From Vibrio jasicida CAIM 1864 = LMG 25398 (GTDB lineage Bacteria; Pseudomonadota; Gammaproteobacteria; Enterobacterales; Vibrionaceae), in NCBI RefSeq assembly GCF_000400365.1, contig NZ_BAOG01000084.1, positions 1-64,000 of the forward strand: 64,000 nucleotides of DNA. The letters run 5' to 3'. The position numbers and the translations under genes are program-made. The notes beneath the pieces were generated by a model. The model was not told the origin of the DNA, searched no databases, and saw only the letters and a list, made by a program, of their open reading frames with translations. Below are positions 37,459 through 51,391 of the stretch, one piece after another (position 1 is the stretch's first letter; each line of letters starts with the position of its first letter).

Positions 37459-38413
37459 TAACGAATTCGATATCGATGCATTTTTTGCATCAAACGGTGA
37501 AGTAAGTTCACCAGAAAACCAGCACTGTGGCTTTATTGCGATTGTTGGTCGCCCAAACGTTGGTAAATCGACGCTTCTAAACAAAATTCTTGGTCAGAAG
37601 ATTTCGATTACATCTCGTAAACCGCAAACGACTCGTCACCGCATCATGGGTGTGGACACTGACGGCGATTACCAAGCGATCTACGTAGATACACCAGGAC
37701 TTCACATTGAAGAGAAGCGTGCGATCAACCGTTTGATGAACCGTGCGGCGAACTCATCGCTCAGTGATGTAAACCTAGTATTCTTCTTGGTTGATGGTAC
37801 GCACTGGACCAAAGACGACGAGATGGTGCTGACTAAGCTTCAAAAGTCGAACTTCCCTGTAGTACTTTGTGTGAACAAGGTAGACAATGTCCAAGATCGT
37901 AACGAAGTGATGATGCACATGGCCGACATGTCTAAGAAAATGGACTTTGTTGACGTTGTGCCAATCTCTGCGAAACAAGGCAAGAACATCGACGTACTAC
38001 GTAAGCACGTTCGCGATCACTTGCCAGAAGCAACACATCACTTCCCTGAAGAATACGTAACAGACCGTTCTCAGCGTTTCATGGCGTCTGAAATCGTGCG
38101 TGAAAAGCTGATGCGTTTTACTGGTGAAGAATTGCCTTACTCGGTAACGGTTGAAATTGAACGTTTTGACTACAACCCAGAAAATGATGGCTTCCACATC
38201 AATGCCTTAATTCTTGTTGAACGTAACGGTCAAAAGAAAATGGTCATTGGTAAAGGCGGTGAGAAGATCAAGACCATTGGTCGTGAAGCGCGCTTAGATA
38301 TGGAAGAGTTGTTCGGCCGTAAGGTTTACCTAGAGACTTGGGTAAAAGTGAAATCTGGTTGGGCAGACGACGAACGTGCATTGCGTTCACTTGGTTACAT
38401 CGACGACCTATAA
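37451..38413 (+). CDS. era: GTPase Era
   Basis: A 320-residue GTPase that binds the 3' end of 16S rRNA during small-subunit assembly. The P-loop [12 protein letters not shown] is near residues 33-44, DTPGL and NKVD follow, and the C-terminal KH domain has [13 protein letters not shown]. It has about 20 more N-terminal residues than E. coli Era, with an acidic start. The eight-base overlap with rnc indicates coupling. Confidence 0.97.
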   Translation: MADNEFDIDAFFASNGEVSSPENQHCGFIAIVGRPNVGKSTLLNKILGQKISITSRKPQTTRHRIMGVDTDGDYQAIYVDTPGLHIEEKRAINRLMNRAANSSLSDVNLVFFLVDGTHWTKDDEMVLTKLQKSNFPVVLCVNKVDNVQDRNEVMMHMADMSKKMDFVDVVPISAKQGKNIDVLRKHVRDHLPEATHHFPEEYVTDRSQRFMASEIVREKLMRFTGEELPYSVTVEIERFDYNPENDGFHINALILVERNGQKKMVIGKGGEKIKTIGREARLDMEELFGRKVYLETWVKVKSGWADDERALRSLGYIDDL

Positions 38414-38484
38414 GTTTGGTTGCTTGTAAGTTTGGTAACGAAGACACTTCGTTCCAACATCGATAAAAATTAAATATCGATTAG

Positions 38485-38514
38485 AATAAGGAGCCAATTG
38501 GCTCCTTATTTTTT
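38485..38514 (+). terminator. strong intrinsic terminator between era and recO
   Basis: AATAAGGAGCC, AATT loop, GGCTCCTTATT is a perfect 11-bp stem running into six T. It ends 28 bases before the recO start, so recO-pdxJ-acpS need readthrough or their own promoter. A smaller inverted repeat ATCGATA/TATCGAT lies just upstream (38459-38481). Confidence 0.9.
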
Positions 38515-38542
38515 ATTCACACTTCTTAGGCACACTGACGAG

Positions 38543-39274
38543 ATGAGCAACCAGTCTTCAGAAGGCTTTCAACGCTGCTTTGTATTGCATCGACGCCCTT
38601 ACAGTGAATCGAGCTTAATCCTTGATGTATTCAGCGAGGAGTATGGTCGAATTACATTGATGGCAAAAGGTGCCCGCGGGAAACGCTCCAATCTTAAAGG
38701 CGCATTGCAGCCCTTTACCCCTTTATTGCTGAAATGGTCAGGGAAAGGCTCGATGAAGACGTTACGTCAAGCAGAGCCCATCAGCTTAGGTTTGCCTTTG
38801 ACAGGAATAAACCTTTACTCCGCCATGTACGTAAATGAATTGATTGGAAGGGTGTTGATGGCAGAAGTGCCGATGCCTGCGCTGTTTCATGATTATCTGC
38901 ATGCACTAACGGAACTAGCTCAGAGTGATAACCCTGAACCGGGCTTGCGTCGTTTTGAATTGGCCCTGCTGTCTTCTATGGGGTATGGCGTCGATTTTTT
39001 GCATTGTGCTGGTACTGGTGAACCCGTTGATCCTGACATGACTTACCGCTATCGCGAACAAAAAGGATTCATCGCATCAGTAAGGCGAGATAACCTCACT
39101 TTTTTGGGGAATGAATTGATTGCGATTAGTGAACGGCGATTCGTCACTAAAGAGCAATTAAAAGCGGCGAAACGCTTTACACGTATGGCCTTAAAGCCGT
39201 ATCTTGGCGGCAAACCTTTAAAAAGTCGTGAATTATTCATTCAGACATACAGAGCACGGAGTAATGGAAAATGA
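38543..39274 (+). CDS. recO: DNA repair protein RecO
   Basis: A 243-residue recombination mediator that works with RecF and RecR to load RecA on gapped DNA. The N-terminal OB fold ([35 protein letters not shown]) and C-terminal helical domain ([15 protein letters not shown]) are typical. The ATG at 38543 matches family starts; the frame is open upstream through the terminator. It overlaps pdxJ by four bases. Confidence 0.96.
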   Translation: MSNQSSEGFQRCFVLHRRPYSESSLILDVFSEEYGRITLMAKGARGKRSNLKGALQPFTPLLLKWSGKGSMKTLRQAEPISLGLPLTGINLYSAMYVNELIGRVLMAEVPMPALFHDYLHALTELAQSDNPEPGLRRFELALLSSMGYGVDFLHCAGTGEPVDPDMTYRYREQKGFIASVRRDNLTFLGNELIAISERRFVTKEQLKAAKRFTRMALKPYLGGKPLKSRELFIQTYRARSNGK

Positions 39275-40002
39275 GCTCAATCTATTTAGGCGTTAATATC
39301 GACCATATTGCCACTCTACGTAATGCGCGTGGTACTAAATACCCAGATCCAGTTCATGCTGCTGAGATCGCAGAGCGTGCTGGCGCAGACGGTATTACTA
39401 TTCACCTGCGTGAAGACCGTCGCCACATTCTAGATCGTGACGTGCGCATTCTACGTGAGACCATTCAAACTCGTATGAACCTTGAAATGGCAGTAACAGA
39501 CGAGATGGTTGAGATTGCACTACAGACTAAGCCTGAATTCGTGTGTCTGGTTCCTGAAAAACGTGAAGAGTTGACAACAGAAGGTGGTCTTGACGTTGTA
39601 GGTCAGCTTGAGAAAGTGAAAGCTGCAACGCAAAAACTGACGGAAGCGGGCATCAAAGTCTCTCTATTTATTGATGCAGACCGTCAACAGATCGATGCGG
39701 CAAAAGCATGTGGTGCACCGTATATCGAACTTCACACTGGTCACTATGCGGATGCGGAGACTGAGGAAGACCAACAAGACGAGCTTAAGAAGATTGCTGC
39801 AGGTGCAAGCTACGCTGATGACCTGGGTATCATCGTTAATGCTGGTCACGGTCTGACTTACCACAACGTTGCGCCAATCGCTGCATTGCCTGAAATTTAC
39901 GAACTGAATATTGGTCACTCGATCATTGGTCGTGCGGTATTTGATGGCCTAGAAAAATCAGTGGCAGAAATGAAAGCCCTGATGGTCGCTGCACGTAAGT
40001 AA
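39271..40002 (+). CDS. pdxJ: pyridoxine 5'-phosphate synthase PdxJ
   Basis: A 243-residue TIM-barrel enzyme that condenses aminoacetone phosphate with deoxyxylulose phosphate to form pyridoxine phosphate. The N-terminal [50 protein letters not shown] and the C-terminal [11 protein letters not shown] segments are diagnostic. It shares a pathway with epd earlier in the window. Gene order recO-pdxJ-acpS is conserved. Confidence 0.98.
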   Translation: MSSIYLGVNIDHIATLRNARGTKYPDPVHAAEIAERAGADGITIHLREDRRHILDRDVRILRETIQTRMNLEMAVTDEMVEIALQTKPEFVCLVPEKREELTTEGGLDVVGQLEKVKAATQKLTEAGIKVSLFIDADRQQIDAAKACGAPYIELHTGHYADAETEEDQQDELKKIAAGASYADDLGIIVNAGHGLTYHNVAPIAALPEIYELNIGHSIIGRAVFDGLEKSVAEMKALMVAARK

Positions 40003-40014
40003 TCCGTTTCAATC

Positions 40015-40395
40015 ATGGCAATTTTAGGATTAGGAACCGATATCGCCGAGATTGGGCGAATAGAGAAAGCGCTAGAACGTAGTGGTGAGCCATTTGCAAA
40101 GCGCATTCTCTCGGTTCAAGAAATGGCAAAATTTGACGAACTGAAACAAAAAGGTCGTTATCTAGCAAAGCGCTTCGCGGTAAAAGAAGCAGCATCAAAA
40201 GCGCTAGGCACGGGCATTGCGAAAGGCGTGACCTTCCATGACTTTACCGTTTCGAATGATGAGTTCGGTAAACCGATGTTGACGCTTTCTGGCGTGGCAA
40301 AGCAAATCGCCGAGTCGATGGGGGTGAATCATGTTCATCTATCGATTTCTGATGAGCGTCATTACGCGGTCGCGACGGTGATTTTTGAATCCTAA
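40015..40395 (+). CDS. acpS: holo-[acyl-carrier-protein] synthase
   Basis: A 126-residue enzyme that attaches the phosphopantetheine arm of CoA to acyl carrier protein. The Mg2+-binding Asp is in [10 protein letters not shown] and the second motif is [16 protein letters not shown]. Length equals E. coli AcpS. It starts 12 bases after pdxJ and ends the operon at a terminator. Confidence 0.97.
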   Translation: MAILGLGTDIAEIGRIEKALERSGEPFAKRILSVQEMAKFDELKQKGRYLAKRFAVKEAASKALGTGIAKGVTFHDFTVSNDEFGKPMLTLSGVAKQIAESMGVNHVHLSISDERHYAVATVIFES

Positions 40396-40427
40396 TTTGT
40401 CTGATTACGGATTAATAACCGAATACG

Positions 40428-40458
40428 AAAAAGCCAGAGTCGATGCTCTGGCTTTTTT
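40428..40458. terminator. bidirectional terminator between acpS and barA
   Basis: GCCAGAG, 6-base loop, CTCTGGC (40433-40452), with five A before and six T after; the two genes converge here. Confidence 0.92.
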
Positions 40459-40484
40459 ATTATGTTGATTTCCCAAATCATTCT

Positions 40485-43283
40485 CTACTGTTCAAGATAA
40501 AACTTCGCCGTCGTGGTGACTTTAATCATTTCATCTTGCAGTTCGAACATTTCCGGTTCGATGTCTTCAATACTCGCTCCTGAACGCAGCGCCTGTTCCA
40601 AGGTTGCACACAGTGACTTCAATCTCGGTACGCCACAGTAAGAGCTACTGCCGTGAAGTTTATGCACCACATGGATAAGGTCATCACACGAAAAGTCTTC
40701 TTGCTCTATGGCTTGATCGACCACTTCTTCCACTTCTGGAATAAAGTCGATCAACATGCGCAGCATGTCCTTAGCTAGGTCTTCTTTGTTTGCACTTTGT
40801 TTTAAGGCCGCTTGCCAGTCGATGATCATATCTTGCTGCGGTTTTTCCGGCGCTGGTGGTGCAGCTTCCACTGCAGGCTCCACGTAAGATGGTGCGATCT
40901 TATCGACACTGTCAGTACAAGTATTTGGGTTCCAATGAACCAAAACCTGTTGCAACACATGTTCCTCAATTGGCTTGGTTAGGTAATCATCCATGCCCGC
41001 TGCCAGCAGCCGGTCACGCTCACCAGCCATTGCGTGTGCGGTCACCGCAATTACAGGAGTGTCTTTGTTCAGCTCTAGCTCTTTAATGTACTGACAAGCG
41101 GTTACGCCGTCCATCAATGGCATTTGAATGTCCATGAAGATCAGATCGTATTTCTTCTCTGTTGCGAGGTTCACTGCTTGTTGACCGTTGCTGCATGCCG
41201 TTACTGTTTCGACACGCTCTCTCAATAGCGCGGAGATCAGCTTCAAGTTGGCAGGGTTATCATCAACCGCAAGCACAGTTAATGGCAGTCTTTCGCTCTC
41301 TACAGGTTCAACCGGAGGCAGGGCAACCTGAGGCATTTCGATATGGTCAGTGATCAGGCTCTGTAGCAGTTTACGACGCGATAATGGCTTGGTCAGACAT
41401 TGGATCTGATGATCGTTCATCACTTGGTCTGCTAATGCTAGCTCCGTACTTGGCGTACCCATGATGACACTTGGAGCCATACGCTTCGCCTGTTCAATCC
41501 ACGCTGAGACGGATTGGTCGTCGTAAGTTTGGTTTGCGCCCAAGTTCAACAATACGTAGTCGTAGTGTTCATCGTTCTCTGGTAGCGATGAACGGTAGGT
41601 CACTAGAATGCCTTCTTGACTCAAGACTTGTTGAGTCACTGATGCTGCTTGCATGTTTGGTTCAACCAGCAGCAGCTGCTTACCAGATAGCAGTTCTACT
41701 TCAATTAGATCGCTCATTGGCATTTCTGTTGAATGTAGGCGCAGCGTAAACCAGAAGGTAGAACCTTGGTGGAGACGGCTGGTTAAGCTGATTTCGCCGC
41801 CCATTTGGCTAACCAGTTTTTGGGTGATAACCAGACCTAAACCAGTACCGCCGTATCGGCGTGAAATACTTGCATCTGCTTGGCTAAAGGCTTGGAACAA
41901 TTGTGCTTGTTGGCGCTCCGAAATACCAATGCCCGTATCGCGAACCATAAATTGCAGTTCAATGGAATCACTGGATTGGGAACGCATTTCAACACTGATG
42001 TCGATGTTGCCGCGCTCGGTAAATTTGATCGAGTTACCGACCAAGTTAGTAAGGATTTGCTGGATACGCAGTGGGTCACCGACCAAGCCTGGCGGAATCT
42101 TCGGATCCACTTTTAGGGTGATCTCCAATCCTTTCTCATGTGCGCTGGTCGCTTGTAAGTTAATAACTTCTTCCAAGCTTTCTCTGAATTCAAATGGAAT
42201 GTTTTCTAGGGCTAGCTTACCCGCTTCCAGTTTCGAGAAGTCGAGGATGTCGTTGATGATGTTGAGTAGGTTGTTTGCCGACTTCTCAATGGTTTGCAAG
42301 TAATCCGTTTGGCTGTTCGACAACTGAGTTTTAAGCATCTGACGCGTAAAGCCAATCACACCGTTCAGTGGCGTACGAAGCTCGTGTGACATATTGGCTA
42401 AGAATTCAGATTTCACTCGCGCCGCTTCTTGCGCACGTTTCTTCGCGATGTCTAACTCTACGTTCTGAATTTCTAGCTGTTCGAGGGTTTCACGCAAGTC
42501 CGATGTCGCTTGGTCTATACTGTGCTGCATCTCAACGTGGTATTCCGACAACGAGACCGCCATGGCGTTGATGCCGTTTTTCAGTTGGTCCAACTCACCG
42601 TGCATTTTGCCTTCGATACGCACGTCAAGGTGGCCACGACGAATTCGGTCCACAACGTTCTTCATGTGGGTGATCGGCTGGGTAACGTCATGCATGAGGC
42701 GAGAAGCGAACACACTCGCGAGACCAAGACCGAGGATCAACACCAAGAACGCAGAGAACACTTCTTGGTATTGCTGTAATCGAAGTGACGAAAGATCCAT
42801 TTCCACTGCGATGTAGCCGATGGCTTTTGTACCCTGATTCTCATTTGAGAGCTCCGAAAGATAGTGACCTTCAGATAGAATCGGCACGCGCAGAATTAGC
42901 GAGTTATCGAAGATTTCTGAATTGCCTAATTGAGGGATAGGCTTATCCTTCGGGAACATCAGAGCTTCAAAATTGGGATGGAAGTTAGAAGTGACGAAAA
43001 GCTCATGATTTTCATCGAACACCGCGATACTACGAACCAGTTTCGAGTTTTTGCGGTGGGCATAACTGATAAGGCGACGAACGGCTTCGCGACTTTCGGA
43101 AAGTAGGTGAGTTTCACTGGCAATCGCAAGCGGTTCGATAATGCTATTGCCTGTGGTGATAACTTGTTTCTCGAGGTCTTGGTAGCGGTTAAATGAGAAA
43201 AAGCCGCTCAGTAATAAACCAATAATGAGAGTGGGAGCGAGAGTTAGTGTAATTACACGTGCTCTTAAGCCATATCTGGTCAT
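40485..43283 (-). CDS. barA: hybrid sensor histidine kinase BarA (VarS)
   Basis: A 932-residue membrane kinase. Order of parts: membrane helix (residues 10-30), periplasmic sensor to about 170, second helix (173-193), HAMP (195-250), phospho-acceptor His300 in ANMSHELRTPLNG, ATPase with GTGLGL near 480, a degenerate receiver-like stretch (535-650), a receiver with Asp718 and an HPt domain with His874 in HVVHKLHGSS. It phosphorylates UvrY/VarA, which drives the Csr small RNAs. It is divergent from rlmD, as in E. coli. Confidence 0.96.
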   Translation of the reverse strand: MTRYGLRARVITLTLAPTLIIGLLLSGFFSFNRYQDLEKQVITTGNSIIEPLAIASETHLLSESREAVRRLISYAHRKNSKLVRSIAVFDENHELFVTSNFHPNFEALMFPKDKPIPQLGNSEIFDNSLILRVPILSEGHYLSELSNENQGTKAIGYIAVEMDLSSLRLQQYQEVFSAFLVLILGLGLASVFASRLMHDVTQPITHMKNVVDRIRRGHLDVRIEGKMHGELDQLKNGINAMAVSLSEYHVEMQHSIDQATSDLRETLEQLEIQNVELDIAKKRAQEAARVKSEFLANMSHELRTPLNGVIGFTRQMLKTQLSNSQTDYLQTIEKSANNLLNIINDILDFSKLEAGKLALENIPFEFRESLEEVINLQATSAHEKGLEITLKVDPKIPPGLVGDPLRIQQILTNLVGNSIKFTERGNIDISVEMRSQSSDSIELQFMVRDTGIGISERQQAQLFQAFSQADASISRRYGGTGLGLVITQKLVSQMGGEISLTSRLHQGSTFWFTLRLHSTEMPMSDLIEVELLSGKQLLLVEPNMQAASVTQQVLSQEGILVTYRSSLPENDEHYDYVLLNLGANQTYDDQSVSAWIEQAKRMAPSVIMGTPSTELALADQVMNDHQIQCLTKPLSRRKLLQSLITDHIEMPQVALPPVEPVESERLPLTVLAVDDNPANLKLISALLRERVETVTACSNGQQAVNLATEKKYDLIFMDIQMPLMDGVTACQYIKELELNKDTPVIAVTAHAMAGERDRLLAAGMDDYLTKPIEEHVLQQVLVHWNPNTCTDSVDKIAPSYVEPAVEAAPPAPEKPQQDMIIDWQAALKQSANKEDLAKDMLRMLIDFIPEVEEVVDQAIEQEDFSCDDLIHVVHKLHGSSSYCGVPRLKSLCATLEQALRSGASIEDIEPEMFELQDEMIKVTTTAKFYLEQ

Positions 43284-43475
43284 GTTATCTAATTACATCG
43301 GAGTCTGGATATGGGAAAATAACGCATTATTTCTCAAGCGCACGATAAAGCCTTGAGCAAAGAAGTGACGTCACCGGATAAACGGTAAGCATAATCAAGT
43401 CACTCGAATCACACAACGGCTGCAATCAAGAATAGTGAAGCAGTAGAGCAATTAGACACAAATCAGGCACAGAGC

Positions 43476-44795
43476 ATGGCACGTATCTTTCAACCTAAAA
43501 AGAAAACGCAACTGAATACCCGCCACCAAGCGGCACAAGTGGAGCGTTTGGATCACCACGGCGCAGGCATTGCTTACCTTAAGAAAAAACCATTGTTTAT
43601 TGATGGTGCGCTACCGGGTGAGGAAGTGGTAACCCAATTGGTGGAAGAAAAGAGCAAATTCGCTCGCGGTAAGTTGATTAAAATCCTTAAACCGAGTGAC
43701 GCTCGCGTGGAGCCATTTTGTCCGCATTACCATGAATGCGGTGGCTGTGACCTGCAGCATTTGAACTATGACCAACAATTGACGCACAAGCAGCAAACGC
43801 TTCGTCAGTTGATGAGAAAATTTGCCGGCAGTGATATCGAGTTGGATGCGCCTGTGTTGGGTGACTCTCATGGCTACCGTCGCCGTGCTCGCGTGAGCTT
43901 ATTTGTGGATAAAAAAACTCGCCAGCTGCATTTTGGTTTCCGTAAGAAGCAAAGTAAGCAAATCGCACAAGTGACGGACTGTCCCGTGCTTGCGCCTGAG
44001 TTGAATGTGTTACTGCCAGAAATCTACTCGACGCTAAAAGCGTTTAAGAAGCCAGAGCAATTGGGTCACGTAGAGTTGGTCTTAGGCGACAATGGTCCTT
44101 GTATTACATTGCGCCACCTAAGCAAACTGACTGAAAAAGAAACTAACACTTTGGTGGAATTGGCGAAGCGTCATCATGCATCGCTCTACCTGATGCCAGA
44201 AACGGATCAACTTGATTTGATTGAAGGTGAAGTGCCTTTCTATCAAGAAGCCGGTGTCACCGTACCATTCACGCCAAACAACTTTATTCAAGTGAACCAA
44301 GCGGTGAACCAGAAAATGGTCGCTCAGGCAGTGGCGTGGTTAGACCCACAAAGTGACGAGCGAGTGTTAGATTTGTTCTGTGGTCTAGGTAACTTCAGTT
44401 TGCCAATTGCAAAACGTGCAAAACATGTGGTTGGCGTTGAAGGTGTGGCAGAAATGGTAGAAAAGGCAGCAAATAATGCATCCTTGAACCAAATCAATAA
44501 CGCACAATTTTATCACGCTAACCTTGAGCAGGATTTTGAAGGGCAAGTTTGGGCGGCTGAACAATTCGACAAAGTGCTGCTTGATCCGGCACGTGCAGGC
44601 GCGAGTGGGATCATCGATCAAGTTTCTGCGCTTGGCGCACAGCGTGTAGTTTATGTTTCGTGTAATCCTGCTACCCTTGCAAGGGATAGTCAGAGCTTGC
44701 TGGAGCAAGGCTACCAATTGACCAAATTAGGTATGCTGGACATGTTCCCTCATACCAGCCATCTAGAATCGATGGCGCTGTTTGAAAAGTCCTGA
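43476..44795 (+). CDS. rlmD: 23S rRNA (uracil-1939-C5)-methyltransferase RlmD (RumA)
   Basis: A 439-residue methyltransferase with an N-terminal TRAM domain, an iron-sulfur cluster motif ([15 protein letters not shown] with a later Cys in TDCPV), the SAM-binding [14 protein letters not shown] and the catalytic Cys in [11 protein letters not shown]. It modifies U1939 of 23S rRNA. The order barA<>rlmD>relA>mazG matches E. coli. Confidence 0.97.
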   Translation: MARIFQPKKKTQLNTRHQAAQVERLDHHGAGIAYLKKKPLFIDGALPGEEVVTQLVEEKSKFARGKLIKILKPSDARVEPFCPHYHECGGCDLQHLNYDQQLTHKQQTLRQLMRKFAGSDIELDAPVLGDSHGYRRRARVSLFVDKKTRQLHFGFRKKQSKQIAQVTDCPVLAPELNVLLPEIYSTLKAFKKPEQLGHVELVLGDNGPCITLRHLSKLTEKETNTLVELAKRHHASLYLMPETDQLDLIEGEVPFYQEAGVTVPFTPNNFIQVNQAVNQKMVAQAVAWLDPQSDERVLDLFCGLGNFSLPIAKRAKHVVGVEGVAEMVEKAANNASLNQINNAQFYHANLEQDFEGQVWAAEQFDKVLLDPARAGASGIIDQVSALGAQRVVYVSCNPATLARDSQSLLEQGYQLTKLGMLDMFPHTSHLESMALFEKS

Positions 44796-44922
44796 TAATT
44801 GGGACTTTGTTGATCACTTACACGTGGTGGGTGGTCAATAAGCCAACGTTTAAGGCTTGGCATAAGAACTAACCTGGATGGTGTTAGTCAAACCACACAA
44901 ATATAATAATTAGGATGATGAG

Positions 44923-47142
44923 ATGGTTGCGGTAAGAAGCGCGCATTTAAACCAAGATGAACAGTTTGAACTCGAAACCTGGGTGGCTAGCCTAGGGCAA
45001 GAGAAGAACACAGCGAAACGCTTAATTGAAGTGTATCGTGATTGCCAGTCGATTTTGGCGAACCACGAGCAGGCGGAGCTTTTGTTGTGGCGTGGACGAG
45101 AGATGATCGAAATTTTGATCACCTTGTCGATGGACAAAGCGACACTTGTCGCGGCGCAACTGTTTCCTTTGGTCTCAAGCGGTGCTTTTGATAGAGAACT
45201 CCTTGAGGAAAAATACAGCAAAGAAATCATTAAGCTGATCGATGGCGTCGACGAAATGGCGGCAATTGGTCAACTGAATGTAACAATGGATGGTGGTGCT
45301 GCCTCGTCTCAAGTGGATAACGTTCGTCGTATGTTGTTGGCCATGGTGGATGATTTCCGCTGCGTCGTCATTAAGCTGGCGGAACGTATCTGCAACCTGA
45401 TTGAAGTAAAAAAAGCGCCGGACGAAGTTCGTCGCGCTGCGGCAAAAGAGTGTGCAAACATTTATGCGCCTCTGGCAAACCGCCTTGGTATTGGTCAGCT
45501 GAAATGGGAAATCGAAGATTACGCTTTCCGCTACCAACAACCAGAAACCTACAAGCAAATCGCGAAGCAATTGGCTGAGCGTCGTATTGTCCGTGAACAA
45601 TACATCAAAGACTTTGTCGACGACCTTACCCAAGAAATGACCGTATGCGGCATCAACGCAGAAGTCAGTGGTCGTCCAAAGCACATCTACAGTATTTGGC
45701 GTAAAATGCAGAAGAAGAGTCTGGCGTTTGATGAATTGTTTGACGTACGAGCAGTACGTATCATCGCCGACAAACTGCAAGATTGTTATGCCGCTCTGGG
45801 TGTGGTCCACACCAAATACAAACACCTGCCAAGCGAGTTCGACGACTATGTAGCGAACCCGAAACCAAACGGTTACCAGTCTATCCATACCGTGATTCTT
45901 GGCCCTGAAGGCAAGACCATCGAGATCCAGATTCGTACTAAAGAGATGCACGAAGACTCGGAACTAGGTGTTGCAGCGCACTGGAAATACAAAGAAGGCG
46001 CAAGCAGCCGCAGCGGTTACGATGAGAAGATCACGTGGCTACGTAAGCTACTCGACTGGCAAGAAGAAATGTCCGACTCTGGCGAGATGTTGGACGAGCT
46101 GCGTAGTCAGGTATTTGACGACCGCGTGTATGCCTTTACCCCACGTGGTGATGTCGTCGACCTACCGATGGGCGCAACCCCATTAGACTTCGCTTACCAC
46201 ATTCACTCAGAAGTAGGGCATCGTTGTATCGGTGCTAAAGTGGCAGGTCGTATCGTACCGTTCACCCATAAACTGCAAATGGGCGATCAGGTGGAAATCA
46301 TCACCCAGAAAGAACCAAACCCTTCACGAGACTGGTTAAACCCATCGCTTGGCTTTGTGACGTCAAGCCGAGCGCGTGCGAAGATCAACGCATGGTTCCG
46401 CAAGCAAAGTCGTGAGAAGAACCTAGAAGCGGGTCGTGAAATTCTAGAGCACGAACTGGCGAAAATCGGCGCGACACTGAAAGATGCTGATAACTACGCG
46501 CTGAAACGCTTTAACGTTAATAGTGCCGATGAATTGTATGTTGGTATTGGTAGTGGTGACTTGCGTATCAACCAAATCATCAACCACATCAACGCCTTGG
46601 TAAACAAACCAACCGCCGAAGAGGAAGACCAACAAGCGCTAGAAAAACTGCAAGAAGCAGAAAATCGCGCGCCAGCACAAAGTCGTCCGAAGAAAGATGC
46701 AGTCGTAGTTGAAGGTGTCGATAACCTAATGACACACCTAGCGCGTTGTTGTCAGCCGATCCCAGGTGATGAGATTGCCGGTTACATCACCCAAGGTCGC
46801 GGTATTTCGGTCCACCGCAGTGACTGTGAGCAACTAGAGGAGCTTCGCCATCACGCACCAGAACGTATCATCGATACCGTCTGGGGCAGCGGCTTTGTCG
46901 GTTCTTACATCTTGACGGTTCGTGTTGAAGCAATGGAGCGTGGCGGTCTACTTAAAGACATCACAACGCTATTTGCGAACGAGAAAATCAAAGTCACCAG
47001 TATGAAGAGCCGCGTCGATTACCGCACGCAAATGTCGATCATGGACTTTGACCTTGAAGTGACCAACCTTGAAGTGTTCTCACGAGTTTCGAAACGTGTT
47101 GAGCAGATCAAGGATGTTATGTCGGTGAAACGCTTAGGCTAA
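44923..47142 (+). CDS. relA: (p)ppGpp synthetase I RelA
   Basis: A 739-residue ribosome-linked alarmone synthetase that makes (p)ppGpp when uncharged tRNA enters the A site. The N-terminal HD domain is of the inactive RelA kind; the synthetase domain shows RPKHIYSIWRKMQKK and ANPKPNGYQSIHTV; TGS (YAFTPRGDVVDLP), zinc-finger (RCCQPIPGDEIAGYITQGRGISVHR) and ACT domains follow. Length fits E. coli RelA (744). A terminator separates it from mazG. Confidence 0.98.
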   Translation: MVAVRSAHLNQDEQFELETWVASLGQEKNTAKRLIEVYRDCQSILANHEQAELLLWRGREMIEILITLSMDKATLVAAQLFPLVSSGAFDRELLEEKYSKEIIKLIDGVDEMAAIGQLNVTMDGGAASSQVDNVRRMLLAMVDDFRCVVIKLAERICNLIEVKKAPDEVRRAAAKECANIYAPLANRLGIGQLKWEIEDYAFRYQQPETYKQIAKQLAERRIVREQYIKDFVDDLTQEMTVCGINAEVSGRPKHIYSIWRKMQKKSLAFDELFDVRAVRIIADKLQDCYAALGVVHTKYKHLPSEFDDYVANPKPNGYQSIHTVILGPEGKTIEIQIRTKEMHEDSELGVAAHWKYKEGASSRSGYDEKITWLRKLLDWQEEMSDSGEMLDELRSQVFDDRVYAFTPRGDVVDLPMGATPLDFAYHIHSEVGHRCIGAKVAGRIVPFTHKLQMGDQVEIITQKEPNPSRDWLNPSLGFVTSSRARAKINAWFRKQSREKNLEAGREILEHELAKIGATLKDADNYALKRFNVNSADELYVGIGSGDLRINQIINHINALVNKPTAEEEDQQALEKLQEAENRAPAQSRPKKDAVVVEGVDNLMTHLARCCQPIPGDEIAGYITQGRGISVHRSDCEQLEELRHHAPERIIDTVWGSGFVGSYILTVRVEAMERGGLLKDITTLFANEKIKVTSMKSRVDYRTQMSIMDFDLEVTNLEVFSRVSKRVEQIKDVMSVKRLG

Positions 47143-47293
47143 CTTTCACGTCGTACTTGTCACTTTTACTGCGTTAACTGCGTTTTCTTGCTCCATTACA
47201 TAGGCGAGCTATGCTCAGGAGTCGCGAAAACTTGTTGCCTTGTCAAAGTAACAATTACTTAGTGAAAGCCGCTGAGAAAATAAAATAATCTAG

Positions 47294-47325
47294 AAGGTGA
47301 GTGGTTTTGGCTGCTCACCTTTTTC
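47294..47325 (+). terminator. intrinsic terminator after relA
   Basis: AAGGTGAG, about 12 bases of loop, CTCACCTT, running into TTTTTC, 150 bases after the relA stop and 30 bases before mazG. Confidence 0.75.
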
Positions 47326-47357
47326 TTTAGATAGAAAGGTTTAAAGGAACAGAGAAA

Positions 47358-48155
47358 ATGAGTCATCCAATTGAACAGTTAGAACAAATAATGGCGAAGT
47401 TGCGTGACCCAGACGGCGGTTGCCCATGGGACTTAAAGCAGACCTTCGACACCATTGTTCCGCACACCATTGAAGAAACTTATGAAGTGGTGGATGCGAT
47501 TCAAAACCGTGATTGGCCGAACTTACAAGAAGAGTTGGGTGACTTATTGTTCCAAGTGATTTTCTACAGCCAAATGGCGAAAGAACAGGGGCTGTTTGAT
47601 TTTTCTGACGTCGTCGAAACTGTGAATGAAAAACTGACTCGTCGTCATCCTCATGTTTTTTCTGATGTTGAGTTTGAATCTGATGAAGAAATTAACGCTA
47701 ATTGGGAAGCAGAAAAAGCCAAAGAAAAAGCACAAGTAGGCAAAGCTGAAGAAAGTATTCTAGACTCAATACCGAACTCTCTACCTGCGCTTTCTCGTGC
47801 TACAAAAATTCAAAAGAAATGCGCTAAATATGGTTTTGATTGGGACTCTCTGGGTCCTGTAGTCGGGAAGGTACAAGAGGAAATTGAAGAAGTGATGGAA
47901 GAGGCGCTTCAGGTCAACCCCGATGAAACCAAGGTAGAGCTTGAGTTGGGGGACTTATTATTTGCGACCGTCAACCTATCTCGTCACTTAGGCAAAGACC
48001 CTGAAGTCGCTTTGGCCAAAGCAAATCTAAAGTTCTCAAGACGCTTTAAAGGCGTGGAAACTAAAGTTGCAGCGCACGGTAAGCAATTCACAGACTTTAC
48101 TCTAGATGAACTCGATTCGATGTGGGATGAAGTGAAACGAGAAGAGCAAAGCTGA
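47358..48155 (+). CDS. mazG: nucleoside triphosphate pyrophosphohydrolase MazG
   Basis: A 265-residue all-helical hydrolase with two MazG domains. Each carries acidic ExxE and ExxD motifs for Mg2+ ([12 protein letters not shown] and [12 protein letters not shown] in the first; [12 protein letters not shown] and [14 protein letters not shown] in the second). It removes pyrophosphate from NTPs and in E. coli lowers ppGpp levels, fitting its place beside relA. Length is close to E. coli MazG (263). Confidence 0.97.
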   Translation: MSHPIEQLEQIMAKLRDPDGGCPWDLKQTFDTIVPHTIEETYEVVDAIQNRDWPNLQEELGDLLFQVIFYSQMAKEQGLFDFSDVVETVNEKLTRRHPHVFSDVEFESDEEINANWEAEKAKEKAQVGKAEESILDSIPNSLPALSRATKIQKKCAKYGFDWDSLGPVVGKVQEEIEEVMEEALQVNPDETKVELELGDLLFATVNLSRHLGKDPEVALAKANLKFSRRFKGVETKVAAHGKQFTDFTLDELDSMWDEVKREEQS

Positions 48156-48206
48156 AATTGCATGAATACTCGACTTTGATTTGAAGCAAAAAATAAAAAA
48201 TTCCGG

Positions 48207-48222
48207 TGTGATAGATTTCACG
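48207..48222 (+). promoter_or_regulatory. CRP-type site upstream of pyrG
   Basis: TGTGA-N6-TCACG differs from the CRP consensus TGTGA-N6-TCACA at one of ten half-site positions. It lies 85 bases before the pyrG start codon. Function not shown. Confidence 0.55.
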
Positions 48223-48234
48223 TTGTGGCGTTAA

Positions 48235-51327
<3,093 letters not shown>

Positions 51328-51360
51328 TTTAGGTTTCTAAATTATTAGCTTAACGCTTTT

Positions 51361-51391
51361 AAAAAACGCCTCGCATTTGCGGGGCGTTTTT
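51361..51391 (+). terminator. intrinsic terminator after eno
   Basis: CGCCTCGC, ATTT loop, GCGGGGCG (one T-G pair; 51367-51386) with six A before and five T after. Confidence 0.93.

Noticed and set aside
45175-45951. 258-codon open frame antisense to relA
   Set aside because: Shadow of the relA reading frame with no ribosome site and no recognisable domain.
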